Source: Nitratiruptor sp. SB155-2 (GTDB lineage Bacteria; Campylobacterota; Campylobacteria; Campylobacterales; Nitratiruptoraceae). From it: 64,000 bases of DNA. The DNA is taken from contig NC_009662.1 of NCBI RefSeq assembly GCF_000010325.1, positions 702,501 through 766,500 on the forward strand, given 5' to 3'. The notes beneath the pieces were generated by a model. That model was not told the origin of the DNA. It saw only the letters and a list, made by a program, of their open reading frames with translations, and did no database searches. Positions within the stretch are counted from its first letter, which is position 1; each line of letters starts with the position of its first letter. This document shows positions 37,637-46,363 of this stretch, in pieces. Made by a program: the position numbers and the translations under genes.

Positions 37637-38562
37637 AAGCGATAGTTTTACTCAACATGGGTGGTCCAAACAATCTTGAAGAGGTGGAGCTTTTTTTAAG
37701 AAACATGTTCAATGATAAAAATATCCTGCCTATTCGAAACGATCTTCTTAGAAAATTTGTTGCTTACATGATCACCCAAGGCAGGAAAAAAGAGGCAAGA
37801 AGCAATTATGAAAAGCTCGGAGGCAAAAGCCCTCTCAATTTTTATACAGACAGATTGATAGCAAAACTTCAAAAACGCTTGCCTGATGTGTACGTAACCA
37901 AAGCGATGCGTTATACGCCCCCTTTTGCCAAAGAAGCGATAAAAGAGCTTATGTATCACAATGTACGTGAGGTTTTTTTAATACCACTTTATCCCCACTA
38001 TTCAACTACGACCACAAAGTCGAGTCTGGAAGATTTTTACAATATGGCAAAAGGAGTGGGGTATCATGCGAGATTTCATGATATAGCAAATTTTTATGAA
38101 AATAGACTGTACAATCAAGCCATCATTGAAAGAATTGAGGAAGCGTTGGATGGCGAGGATACAAAAGAGTATGAACTGGTTTTCAGTGCCCATTCACTTC
38201 CACAAAAGATTATCGAAAAGGGTGATCCCTATTTGCAAGAGGTACAAGAGCATGTAAAGATACTAACTTCCATATTGGAAGAGAAATTTTCAGGATACCA
38301 TTTAGCATTTCAGTCGAAACTTGGACCTGTGAAGTGGCTCGAGCCGGGCTTAGATGAAAAACTTGAAGAACTAAAAGGCAAAAAAATTCTTGTGTACCCG
38401 ATCTCCTTTACTCTCGATAATAGTGAAACTGAATTTGAGCTCCATATCGAATATGCACAGATTGCACAAAAAATAGGGGTAAAGAAGTACAAAGTTGCAC
38501 GGTGTCCAAATGAGAGTGATCGGTTTGTTGATGCATTGGTTGATATCTATCAAAGGATGTGA
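37633..38562 (+). CDS. hemH: Ferrochelatase
   Basis: 309 aa from ATG 37633, overlapping the preceding stop as ATGA. LLNMGGPNNLEEVELFL, YPHYSTTTTKSSLEDF, FSAHSLPQKI with the metal-site His, and WLEPGLDEKL; ISFTLDNSETEFEL holds the C-terminal Glu cluster. It inserts iron into protoporphyrin IX as the last step of haem synthesis, needed for the cytochromes. Confidence 0.95.
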   Translation: MKAIVLLNMGGPNNLEEVELFLRNMFNDKNILPIRNDLLRKFVAYMITQGRKKEARSNYEKLGGKSPLNFYTDRLIAKLQKRLPDVYVTKAMRYTPPFAKEAIKELMYHNVREVFLIPLYPHYSTTTTKSSLEDFYNMAKGVGYHARFHDIANFYENRLYNQAIIERIEEALDGEDTKEYELVFSAHSLPQKIIEKGDPYLQEVQEHVKILTSILEEKFSGYHLAFQSKLGPVKWLEPGLDEKLEELKGKKILVYPISFTLDNSETEFELHIEYAQIAQKIGVKKYKVARCPNESDRFVDALVDIYQRM

Positions 38563-38565
38563 GGA

Positions 38566-39474
38566 GTGAAAAAAGTAGGATATCTGTTTGATCCGATTTT
38601 TTGCGAGCATGGCAGTGACGAGCATATAGAAAATAGATTTCGAGTGCTGAGTATTGATGACGCTTTAAACGATTTTCCGATGATCCCTTTTCCCGTCCAT
38701 ATGGCAAGCAAAGAAGAGTTGTATCAGATTCACGAAGCCCATTATGTAGATTGGGTGGAACATGCCTATGAAAACGGATATCGGTTTATCTTGAATGAAG
38801 ATACCTTGCTTACACCAAGAAGTTATGAAGTGGCCAGCTTCGCAGCTGGATCAACTAAATCCATAGTAGATGGGTTTGCAGAAGGAAAAATCCAAAGAGC
38901 TTTTTTAAATCTTCGTCCACCTGCTCACCATGCAGAGCGTAGAACCGGACAGGGCTTTTGTATTTTCAACAACGTTGCGTTTATGGCACGATATGCACAA
39001 AAAAGAGGTTTTGAAAAGGTGTTGATCATCGATTTTGATGTGCATCATGGCAATGGAACGCAAGATATCTTTTATGAAGATGACACGGTTTTTTACTTCA
39101 GTACTCATGAAAGAAATAATTATCCCTATTTTACAGGAAGCGAAGAGGAGATAGGTGAGGGCAGAGGAAAAGGGTACAACTGCAATAGGCCCTATGAAGA
39201 TTATTGTGATGATGCAACGTTGCTGAAACTGTATGATGATCTTCCGGAGTGGTTCGATTTTGACATCATGCTTGTCAGTGCAGGTTATGACCTTATGCAA
39301 GATGAAACCATCTCGACTGCACAAATCACTTTCGATGGCTTGCGAAAACTTGTTCGAAAAATTTTGGCTTTTAGCGGTGACAAACCTGTAGCCTTCGTAC
39401 TTGAAGGGGGGTACAACATACAAAGCCTTGCAAAGAGTGCACAAATCACCATAGAAGAGTTATTGAACGCATGA
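38566..39474 (+). CDS. Histone deacetylase family amidohydrolase
   Basis: 302 aa, starting at GTG 38566 with AAAGGA 8 bases upstream. The arginase-like zinc site is complete: RPPAHHAE (general-base His pair), DFDVHHGNGTQ (two ligands) and SAGYDLMQDE (third). Bacterial members include acetylpolyamine and acetoin-linked deacetylases; the substrate here is unknown. It is placed between hemH and an ABC exporter with 4-base gaps or overlaps. Confidence 0.88.
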   Translation: MKKVGYLFDPIFCEHGSDEHIENRFRVLSIDDALNDFPMIPFPVHMASKEELYQIHEAHYVDWVEHAYENGYRFILNEDTLLTPRSYEVASFAAGSTKSIVDGFAEGKIQRAFLNLRPPAHHAERRTGQGFCIFNNVAFMARYAQKRGFEKVLIIDFDVHHGNGTQDIFYEDDTVFYFSTHERNNYPYFTGSEEEIGEGRGKGYNCNRPYEDYCDDATLLKLYDDLPEWFDFDIMLVSAGYDLMQDETISTAQITFDGLRKLVRKILAFSGDKPVAFVLEGGYNIQSLAKSAQITIEELLNA

Positions 39475-41222
39475 TTAGGACAAAAGATCTTTATGTAAAA
39501 CTATTTCAATACAAAAAACTTTTTATTTTTGGTCAGATACTAGCTCTCATGGCAACTCTCGCCAGTGTTCCCACTCCACTGTTGATGCCTTTGCTAGTGG
39601 ATGAGGTGTTGCTCAATAAACCAGGGAAACTTTTACATTTTATCGATCAAACGTTTGGAAGTGGTTCGGCTTTATACTATACCCTCGTCGTTTTGGCTCT
39701 TACACTATTTCTTCGAGGTGTGTATGTTTTCCTTCAAGTATGGCAAATCAAAGTGTTTCAATCTATTTCGAAAACGATTAGCTACGATATTCGAAAACGT
39801 GTCTTAGCCCACTTGCAAAAAGTCGCTATGCAAGAGTTTGAGCTCATGGGAAGTGGGAAGATCGTTTCAAGACTTATTACAGATATAGAAACGATAGACA
39901 CTTTTTTAAGTTCTGGTATTAGTAAACTGTTGATCAGTGTTTTATCTCTGATAGGCGTCTGTATAGTTCTACTGTGGATCCATTGGCAACTGGCACTTTT
40001 TATAATTCTACTCAATCCATTAGTGGTCATTTTTTCAAGTAAACTTGCTAGACGCGTAGCAAAACTGAAAAAAGAGGAGAATCTCTCCATAGAGATTTTT
40101 CAAAACGCATTGACAGAGACTCTGGAATTATTCGAACAGATAAGAGCTGCAAACAAAGAACGACACTTTTTTGCAAAACTTTTTCAGTATGCCAAAGAGG
40201 TAAAAGAGAAATCTGTAAGATTTTCCTACAAGAGTGAAGCGGCTTCTCGAATCAGTTTTCTGGTTTTTGTAGCGGGGTTTGAACTTTTCAGGGCTGCGGG
40301 AATAGTTACGGTAGCCTATAGCGACCTTTCTATTGGCCTGATGATGGCAATATTTGGCTATCTTTGGTTTATGATGACACCTATTCAAGAACTTATCAAT
40401 ATCATCTATGCAAAAAGAAATGCCGATATGGCACTGAAAAGAATCAATGAACTCCTCTCTTTGAAAAAAGAGCCGAACTATCCTCATATAAGTAATCCTT
40501 TTACTAAAAGGCCTGTCCAAATCGATCTAAAAAATGTATATTTTGGCTATCATGAAAATGTTCCAGTACTCAAAAATCTTACATGTATCATTCCTGCTGG
40601 AAAAATAAGTGCCATTGTGGGAGCGAGTGGGAGTGGAAAAACCACATTGAGTAGACTGTTAGTTGGCTTTTATGCTCCAAATAGCGGAGATATCTTTTAT
40701 AATGGTACGAGTTATACAAAGATCGGTCTTGACGCTATACGGGAAAACGTATCACTTATTCTTCAAACTCCCATACTGTTTAATGATACGATCCGATTCA
40801 ATATAACATTGGGAAAAACCTATGATGAATTGAAAATTGTGGAAGCTTTAAAACTAGCCCAGATATATGATGTGGTTTCCAAGCTACCAGATGGTTTGGA
40901 GACGGTTGTTGGCAAAGGTGGTGTTCGTTTAAGTGGGGGAGAGAGGCAGCGAATAGCTATCGCACGGATGATATTGCAAGATCCAGCAGTCGTGATTTTG
41001 GACGAGGCAACTTCTGCAATCGATATGGAGACGGAAAAACTTCTTTTTTGTGCATTGAAAGATTTTTTTAGTCGACGAACGACGCTTTTGATTGCCCATA
41101 GGCCGAGCACCATCCAAGAAGCTGATGAAATATTTTTCATGGAGCATGGACAAATCGTTCGTCATATGGATTTTCGTAAATATAAAGAGGAATTAGAAAG
41201 AAATTTGTGTATACTATCTTGA
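39471..41222 (+). CDS. ABC exporter, fused permease and ATPase (MsbA-like)
   Basis: 583 aa. Six membrane helices (about 20-300), then an ATPase domain: Walker A GASGSGKTT near 381, signature LSGGERQRIAIARM, Walker B VVILDEATSAID. It is a homodimeric type IV exporter of the lipid or drug class. Neighbours give no clear substrate. The start overlaps the HDAC gene as ATGA. Confidence 0.88.
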   Translation: MIRTKDLYVKLFQYKKLFIFGQILALMATLASVPTPLLMPLLVDEVLLNKPGKLLHFIDQTFGSGSALYYTLVVLALTLFLRGVYVFLQVWQIKVFQSISKTISYDIRKRVLAHLQKVAMQEFELMGSGKIVSRLITDIETIDTFLSSGISKLLISVLSLIGVCIVLLWIHWQLALFIILLNPLVVIFSSKLARRVAKLKKEENLSIEIFQNALTETLELFEQIRAANKERHFFAKLFQYAKEVKEKSVRFSYKSEAASRISFLVFVAGFELFRAAGIVTVAYSDLSIGLMMAIFGYLWFMMTPIQELINIIYAKRNADMALKRINELLSLKKEPNYPHISNPFTKRPVQIDLKNVYFGYHENVPVLKNLTCIIPAGKISAIVGASGSGKTTLSRLLVGFYAPNSGDIFYNGTSYTKIGLDAIRENVSLILQTPILFNDTIRFNITLGKTYDELKIVEALKLAQIYDVVSKLPDGLETVVGKGGVRLSGGERQRIAIARMILQDPAVVILDEATSAIDMETEKLLFCALKDFFSRRTTLLIAHRPSTIQEADEIFFMEHGQIVRHMDFRKYKEELERNLCILS

Positions 41223-41244
41223 GAATAACAAAAAAAGGATAACG

Positions 41245-41655
41245 ATGAAAATACCAGGCAATATCGCCGAATTGAAGGCGTATGTAGCGGATAATTTTGG
41301 AAAATTGAGTACAGAAGCACAACTTGAGGTTTTGAAACTTCTTCATAAATATATCCAAAATGAAGAGATAGTGAAAAAAGAGTTGGAACTGGAACAAAAG
41401 CTCCTAGATGAAGAGAAGGCGACAAAGATATGTGCTATTGACGATGAGGAAGCCGCTATACAAGAAGAGATTCTTGAAGAGATACGACGCCATAATCATA
41501 TCGATGTACATATGTTCAAAGATGCAAGTAGTGATCCTAGAGACGAAGATGCAAAATATGTAGATAAAACAATGGATAAGGCAATCAAAGATCCAAACGA
41601 TCCAATGGTAGAATATCTTGATGATCTTGAAGAGCAGGAAAAGCCAGAAAGTTGA
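41245..41655 (+). CDS. Acidic hypothetical protein
   Basis: 136 aa, not recognised. Strongly acidic and helical: an amphipathic N-terminal half (IPGNIAELKAYVADNFGKL), then KELELEQKLLDEEKATK suggests a short coiled coil, and a C-terminal tail MVEYLDDLEEQEKPES. No signal peptide. AAAAAAGGATAACG before the ATG is identical to the hemL leader. It stands between the ABC exporter and a tRNA and may be expressed with the exporter. Confidence 0.65.
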   Translation: MKIPGNIAELKAYVADNFGKLSTEAQLEVLKLLHKYIQNEEIVKKELELEQKLLDEEKATKICAIDDEEAAIQEEILEEIRRHNHIDVHMFKDASSDPRDEDAKYVDKTMDKAIKDPNDPMVEYLDDLEEQEKPES

Positions 41656-41663
41656 AGTTGAAG

Positions 41664-41738
41664 TGGCGACCCCAGGGGGACTCGAACCCCCGTCACCGCC
41701 GTGAAAGGGCGGTGTCCTAACCGCTAGACGATGGGGCC
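41664..41738 (-). tRNA. tRNA-Glu (TTC)
   Basis: 75 nt with encoded CCA, anticodon TTC, acceptor GGCCCCA pairing with TGGGGTC including one G-U pair. It is antisense to the surrounding genes and must have its own promoter in the short gap before the L,D-transpeptidase gene. Confidence 0.95.
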
Positions 41739-41794
41739 ACGATTTGTGGTTCCGAAATATTAATCAATTTTGCCTTAAAGGAATATAAAACTTT

Positions 41795-43273
41795 ATGAGA
41801 ATCCTGTTTCTTTTCCTGATTCCTCTTATGTTGTTGAGCAATAGCGATGAATTCAATCAAACAAAAACTCCTGATCCAAACCCTCTCTTCCAATCCGTCT
41901 GGTTTTACGAAAATGGAGCAGAAAAAGAGGAACTCTATACCCTCATTGGGCAGATCAAAAAGGATAACACGCTTTTATGCAAAAATAGGCTGACAAAACC
42001 TTTGCTAAAGCTTGAAAGGTTATTGCGAGAATATAGAGTTGATGCGAATGATGATTTAAAAAATGATATTGAAAAATTGGCATATGCCCTTCAGTTGCAA
42101 TATTTTAATATACGGAACAATGGCTGTTACCGGCCAGAAATGATCTTGCAAGATCATTATCTGCCTCCAACGAAAAAATCGTACGATCATATTTTGCAAA
42201 ACCCCTATCTTGATATGTTATATGAAATTTTAAACAAGTATGAAAATATCAAAAAACGTGGAGGCTGGGGTGTGATAACCCTGAGTAACGATTATGCGTA
42301 CTTGCTTCCTGGCAAAAAATATGACGAAGTTGTCCAGCTGAGATGGCGACTTATGCAGGAGGGATATCTTAAAGATCAAAATATGACGGATACAGTTTAT
42401 GATGAGAATCTTAAATTGGCCGTAGAAGAGTTTCAAAGAAGACATTTTTTAAAACCTGATGGCATAGTTGGACCAACTACATTGAAAGTATTGAATGAGA
42501 GTGTAGAGAGTATTATTGAAAAAATTTTGATCAATATCGAACGATTGCGATGGTATTTGCAAGAGGATAAGAGTTATGTATTCGTCAATATTCCACAATT
42601 TAGGCTTTTTTTATGGCATGACGGGGATATGGTTTTTGATTCGAAAGTGATTGTTGGTAGAAAGGAGAGACCAACTCCATTAATGAGACATGAGATCTCT
42701 TATGCAGTTCTCAATCCATACTGGAGGGCTCCAAAAACGATTATTGCTCAGGATATTTTGCCAAAACTGAAAGCCGGAAAATTTGAAGAGCTTGAAAAAG
42801 AGGGGATCATCGCTTCCTTGGATCGATATGCAAATGAGACAATTCCTTTTGATTTGATTTATTGGGATGCTATAGATTTGTCCACTTTCCCCATTGTTTT
42901 TCTGCAAAAACCTGGACCGAAAAACTTTCTTGGTTTCGTGAAACTGATGTTTCCAAATAAGTATGATGTATACTTGCATGATACCAATGCAAGAGATCTG
43001 TTTAGATACTCATATCGCGCACTGAGTTCTGGATGTGTTCGAGTAGAAAAACCTATCGAACTGTTCCATCTTGTTGAAGGAACTTTAAGTTACCGAGAAA
43101 TCTTTGATAGATTGTGGGACCATCAAACAAAAAAAGTACGGATCCATCCAAAATTTCCTGTTTATTTGATGTATATAACTGTCATGAAAGAAGATGATGG
43201 CAACATCTATTTCTATCCGGACATCTATCAATTGGATAGAAAAATAAAAGATTATGTTACAATTTTGCACTAA
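41795..43273 (+). CDS. L,D-transpeptidase, YcbB/LdtD type
   Basis: 492 aa. Signal peptide MRILFLFLIPLMLLSNS; a YcbB-type N-terminal scaffold; a peptidoglycan-binding domain near 200-235 (AVEEFQRRHFLKPDGIVGPTTLKVL); YkuD catalytic domain with VYLHDTNARDLF and SSGCVRVEKP (catalytic Cys near 413). It makes 3-3 cross-links in peptidoglycan in the periplasm. The next gene is YcbK-like, the same pairing as ycbB-ycbK in E. coli. Confidence 0.9.
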   Translation: MRILFLFLIPLMLLSNSDEFNQTKTPDPNPLFQSVWFYENGAEKEELYTLIGQIKKDNTLLCKNRLTKPLLKLERLLREYRVDANDDLKNDIEKLAYALQLQYFNIRNNGCYRPEMILQDHYLPPTKKSYDHILQNPYLDMLYEILNKYENIKKRGGWGVITLSNDYAYLLPGKKYDEVVQLRWRLMQEGYLKDQNMTDTVYDENLKLAVEEFQRRHFLKPDGIVGPTTLKVLNESVESIIEKILINIERLRWYLQEDKSYVFVNIPQFRLFLWHDGDMVFDSKVIVGRKERPTPLMRHEISYAVLNPYWRAPKTIIAQDILPKLKAGKFEELEKEGIIASLDRYANETIPFDLIYWDAIDLSTFPIVFLQKPGPKNFLGFVKLMFPNKYDVYLHDTNARDLFRYSYRALSSGCVRVEKPIELFHLVEGTLSYREIFDRLWDHQTKKVRIHPKFPVYLMYITVMKEDDGNIYFYPDIYQLDRKIKDYVTILH

Positions 43274-43284
43274 GAGGAGGGTCG

Positions 43285-43824
43285 ATGGATAGAAGAGATT
43301 TTTTGAAAAAAAGTTCACTATTTAGTGTCTCGATACTTATCCCTTCATTTGCGAAAGCTGCCCAATATGAAAAAGTGCTCCAACTGTACCATGTCCATAC
43401 CGGTGAAAGACGGAAGGTAACATTTTGGCTTGACGGAGAGTATATTCCAGAAGAGATCGAGAGTTTACAATATTTTCTTCGAGATTTTAGAAATGATGAA
43501 ATACATCCAATCGATATAAAAGTTATCGAATATCTTTATGATGTATCGAAAAAATGTTCTCATGATCGTGAGATACATGTCCTCTCAGCATATCGATCTC
43601 CATCTACAAATGAGTACCTACGCCATCATGGTGGAGGTGTCGCAAAACAAAGTTATCATCTTTTTGGAAAAGCGATCGATTTTCGAATACCTGGAATTTC
43701 GCTTCATCACGTTCGAAATACTGCTTTATCACTACATAAAGGGGGTGTGGGATACTATCCAAAATCAGGTTTTATCCACATCGATAGTGGAAAACCAAGA
43801 TCTTGGAGATATCCAAAATCATAA
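43285..43824 (+). CDS. YcbK-like Tat-exported M15/DUF882 peptidase
   Basis: 179 aa. The N-terminus MDRRDFLKKSSLF is a twin-arginine signal ending at AKAA. The core has LSAYRSPSTNEYLR, SYHLFGKAIDFRI and GGVGYYPKSGFIHID: the His and Asp zinc ligands of M15 DD-carboxypeptidase-like enzymes. It probably trims peptidoglycan. GGAGGG precedes the ATG, 11 bases after the L,D-transpeptidase stop. Confidence 0.87.
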   Translation: MDRRDFLKKSSLFSVSILIPSFAKAAQYEKVLQLYHVHTGERRKVTFWLDGEYIPEEIESLQYFLRDFRNDEIHPIDIKVIEYLYDVSKKCSHDREIHVLSAYRSPSTNEYLRHHGGGVAKQSYHLFGKAIDFRIPGISLHHVRNTALSLHKGGVGYYPKSGFIHIDSGKPRSWRYPKS

Positions 43825-44270
43825 TGTTCGATTTCATCTTATATCTTCATCTATTGGCTGCTACTGTTTGGATTGGAGGAAGTGTTTTTCTCTTTGCTCT
43901 TGGAATCTTTCTACGTGATAAAGAGGCACAAAAAAAGGTCTATTTCCATGTCGGTCCCATCTATGGATATGTTGAAAGTGTTTGGTTGACAATCCTGATC
44001 ATTACTGGTTTGTGGATGTTTTTTCATATGGGACTGCAAAATGTATTTAATGGCGAAGTGAAAAGACTTGCGTTTTTGCTTCAATATAAGCTCATACTTG
44101 TTGCGCTCATTACAATTGCAACTATTGTCCATATGTATATTGCATTCAAGACAAATGGAAAAGAGCGGACGAAACTCCAACTTCTTCTGTCTCGAGGAAG
44201 TAGTATGGCCATTTTTGTACTGAATCTCATGATATTGTGGTTTGCTATGCAGATACGAACACTTTTATAG
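43824..44270 (+). CDS. CopD-like four-helix membrane protein
   Basis: 148 aa from ATG 43824, overlapping the previous stop as TAATG. Four membrane helices; [15 protein letters not shown] in the first carries the His of CopD/YkoY-type proteins. Members are linked to copper uptake or to haem-like cofactors, but no copper genes are near. Role uncertain. Confidence 0.65.
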   Translation: MFDFILYLHLLAATVWIGGSVFLFALGIFLRDKEAQKKVYFHVGPIYGYVESVWLTILIITGLWMFFHMGLQNVFNGEVKRLAFLLQYKLILVALITIATIVHMYIAFKTNGKERTKLQLLLSRGSSMAIFVLNLMILWFAMQIRTLL

Positions 44271-44280
44271 AAAGGAAGCT

Positions 44281-45648
44281 ATGCGATTATCAATCATTGG
44301 TACAGGATATGTAGGGCTCGTAACTGGGGCTTGTATGGCACAGATGGGAAACAGTGTCATTTGTGTCGATATCGATGAAGAAAAAATTGAAAAACTCAAA
44401 AAAGGTATCATTCCCATTTATGAACCGGGTCTTGAAGAGATAGTCAAAGAAAATTTCAAAATAGGGACTTTGCACTTTACCACTGATATCAAAGATGCAT
44501 TAAAAAGAAGTGATATCGTGTTTATCGCAGTGGGAACGCCACAGGGTGAAGATGGGAGTGCCGATTTGCAGTATGTTTTGGCTGTGGCAAAAGATATCGG
44601 AAAATATATGACCCATCCGTTGATTGTGGTGGATAAATCTACCGTGCCTGTGGGAACTGCCGATAAGGTACGAGCGACGATCCAAAATGAACTCAAAAAT
44701 CGTCTTGAAAACGGTGAGATCACAGAAGGCGAATATCAAGAACTTATGGAATTCGATGTAGTGAGCAATCCGGAGTTTTTGAAAGAAGGTGATGCGGTCA
44801 ATGATTTTATGAAACCGGATCGTGTGGTCATTGGAGCAGATAAAGAGAAGAGCATGCAGATTCTTAAAGAGTTATATGCTCCATTTACAAGAAATCATGA
44901 GCGATTTATCGCTATGGATATACGAAGTGCAGAGCTCACAAAATATGCAGCTAATGCCATGCTTGCTACAAAAATCAGCTTTATGAATGAGATGGCTAAG
45001 ATAGCTGAAGCGGTAGGTGCTGATATCAACAAAGTGCGTGTCGGCATAGGAAGCGATAGCCGTATCGGTTATAGCTTTATCTACCCAGGTGTCGGATATG
45101 GTGGAAGTTGTTTTCCAAAAGATGTGAAAGCGCTTGAGAAGATTGCTATAGATGCTGGAGTGGAGCCAAAAATCATCAAAGCTGTAGAGGCTGTCAACAA
45201 AGAGCAAAGAGTCTATTTTCTAAACAAAATTCTTCAAAGATTTGGAGAAGATTTGCAAGGGAAAACCTTTGCGTTATGGGGTCTCAGTTTTAAACCGGAA
45301 ACAGATGATATGAGAGAAGCTCCATCGATAACGATTGTTAAAGAGTTGACAAGCCGTGGTGCCAAAATCAAAGCCTATGATCCAAAAGCGATGGAAGAAG
45401 CAAAAAATTTTTGGCTTAAAGGTATTTCTAATATTGAATATTGCGATAATAAATATGATGCGTTAAATGATGCAGATGCAATGATTCTAGTTACTGAATG
45501 GAAAGAGTTTCGCAGCCCAGATTTTATAGAGATGCAAAAGCGACTCAAAAATCCTCTCATTTTTGATGGAAGAAACCAATATAACAAAGAAAAACTCAAA
45601 GAATATGGTTTCGAGTACCATCAAGTAGGTGTGCAAGCCGCAATGTAA
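44281..45648 (+). CDS. ugd: UDP-glucose 6-dehydrogenase
   Basis: 455 aa from ATG 44281, preceded by [26 protein letters not shown] (NAD loop), [11 protein letters not shown], the catalytic Cys in [16 protein letters not shown] near 262 and [15 protein letters not shown]. It makes UDP-glucuronate for surface polysaccharide. It is the last core gene before the A+T-rich island. Confidence 0.95.
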   Translation: MRLSIIGTGYVGLVTGACMAQMGNSVICVDIDEEKIEKLKKGIIPIYEPGLEEIVKENFKIGTLHFTTDIKDALKRSDIVFIAVGTPQGEDGSADLQYVLAVAKDIGKYMTHPLIVVDKSTVPVGTADKVRATIQNELKNRLENGEITEGEYQELMEFDVVSNPEFLKEGDAVNDFMKPDRVVIGADKEKSMQILKELYAPFTRNHERFIAMDIRSAELTKYAANAMLATKISFMNEMAKIAEAVGADINKVRVGIGSDSRIGYSFIYPGVGYGGSCFPKDVKALEKIAIDAGVEPKIIKAVEAVNKEQRVYFLNKILQRFGEDLQGKTFALWGLSFKPETDDMREAPSITIVKELTSRGAKIKAYDPKAMEEAKNFWLKGISNIEYCDNKYDALNDADAMILVTEWKEFRSPDFIEMQKRLKNPLIFDGRNQYNKEKLKEYGFEYHQVGVQAAM

Positions 45649-45832
45649 AAAATAGGATCAAGATGTCATGTTTATATGAGTTTGTATAATCGTGATATCT
45701 TTTTACTATATCGCCTCTAAAGTAAATTAAGAAACAGTCATCGAACGAAATGTGACAATGATCATGATCATTAAATAAAAAGAATTGCATAATCTAAGTT
45801 AGCCGGTAAGAAACATATTATATAGCAATTAG

Positions 45833-45863
45833 CAATTATGGCATGACAAGTATGCCATAATTG
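45833..45863. repeat. Perfect 12-bp inverted repeat
   Basis: CAATTATGGCAT, a 7-base loop GACAAGT, then ATGCCATAATTG. An overlapping second symmetry, TGACAA to TTGTCA, spans 45844-45866. No U tract follows, so it looks less like a terminator than a protein or recombination site, or a mobile-element end. Confidence 0.6.
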
Positions 45864-46040
45864 TCAAGTTTACTTATTAGCTAAAAAAAGTTTTTTATTT
45901 GAAATTATGTTCCTTCTTTGTTGAATATAAAAAGCACATAATCAAGATAATTCAGATGCCTCTAATCCTACAAAAAATTTATTTTTGCCACAAAAAAGTT
46001 CTTTGATGATGGAAGAGTTGAAAAAATTTTTTAAACTTTA

Positions 46041-46084
46041 CTATGCAAATAAAATTTATTTGTATTCAAAAAAACTTTGCATAG
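46041..46084. repeat. Nested inverted repeats
   Basis: CTATGCAAA (46041-46049) and TTTGCATAG (46076-46084) are perfect arms. Inside them CAAATAAA-A-TTTATTTG is a second palindrome. The A+T bias of the region makes part of this likely by chance. No gene is adjacent. Confidence 0.5.
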
Positions 46085-46363
46085 TTTAATTTGACTCCAT
46101 AATCTCATGATTTTTCGTTGGACTTTCTCACAAAATAGAAAAAAGATATCAAAAATATGGCTATATCTATCAAGAAGCTCTTCAAGGCGTTTTGTGGAAA
46201 TAAAGCATCAAATCCATAAGTGAACATTATTTACGCTATTAAAAATAATTTAAATATTTTTAATATTAGTTTGAAACAACATAAGTGTTTAACATGTCAT
46301 ATCTTTTGAGAATATTATAATTTTTTTGGATAAAATACTAAATAAATTATTTTGGAAAAAGTT

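Larger units (their letters stand above)
45649..46363. other. Gene-free A+T-rich left edge of the island
   Basis: About 715 bases with no supportable gene. It holds two inverted repeats (45833-45863 and 46041-46084). A 30-codon open stretch at 46111-46203 reads FFVGLSHKIEKRYQKYG onward with no start codon and could be a fossil gene end, which I cannot identify. TAAAAT near 46331 may be the -10 for the helicase gene. No tRNA-like att sequence was seen here. Confidence 0.6.

Noticed and set aside
45833-46084. CRISPR-like repeats
   Set aside because: Only inverted arms were present, with no regularly spaced direct repeats and no cas genes.
46090-46220. Basic 38-aa open frame starting at an ATG near 46107
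   Set aside because: No ribosome site, odd composition, and a different frame of the same stretch looks more protein-like; neither is supportable as a gene.
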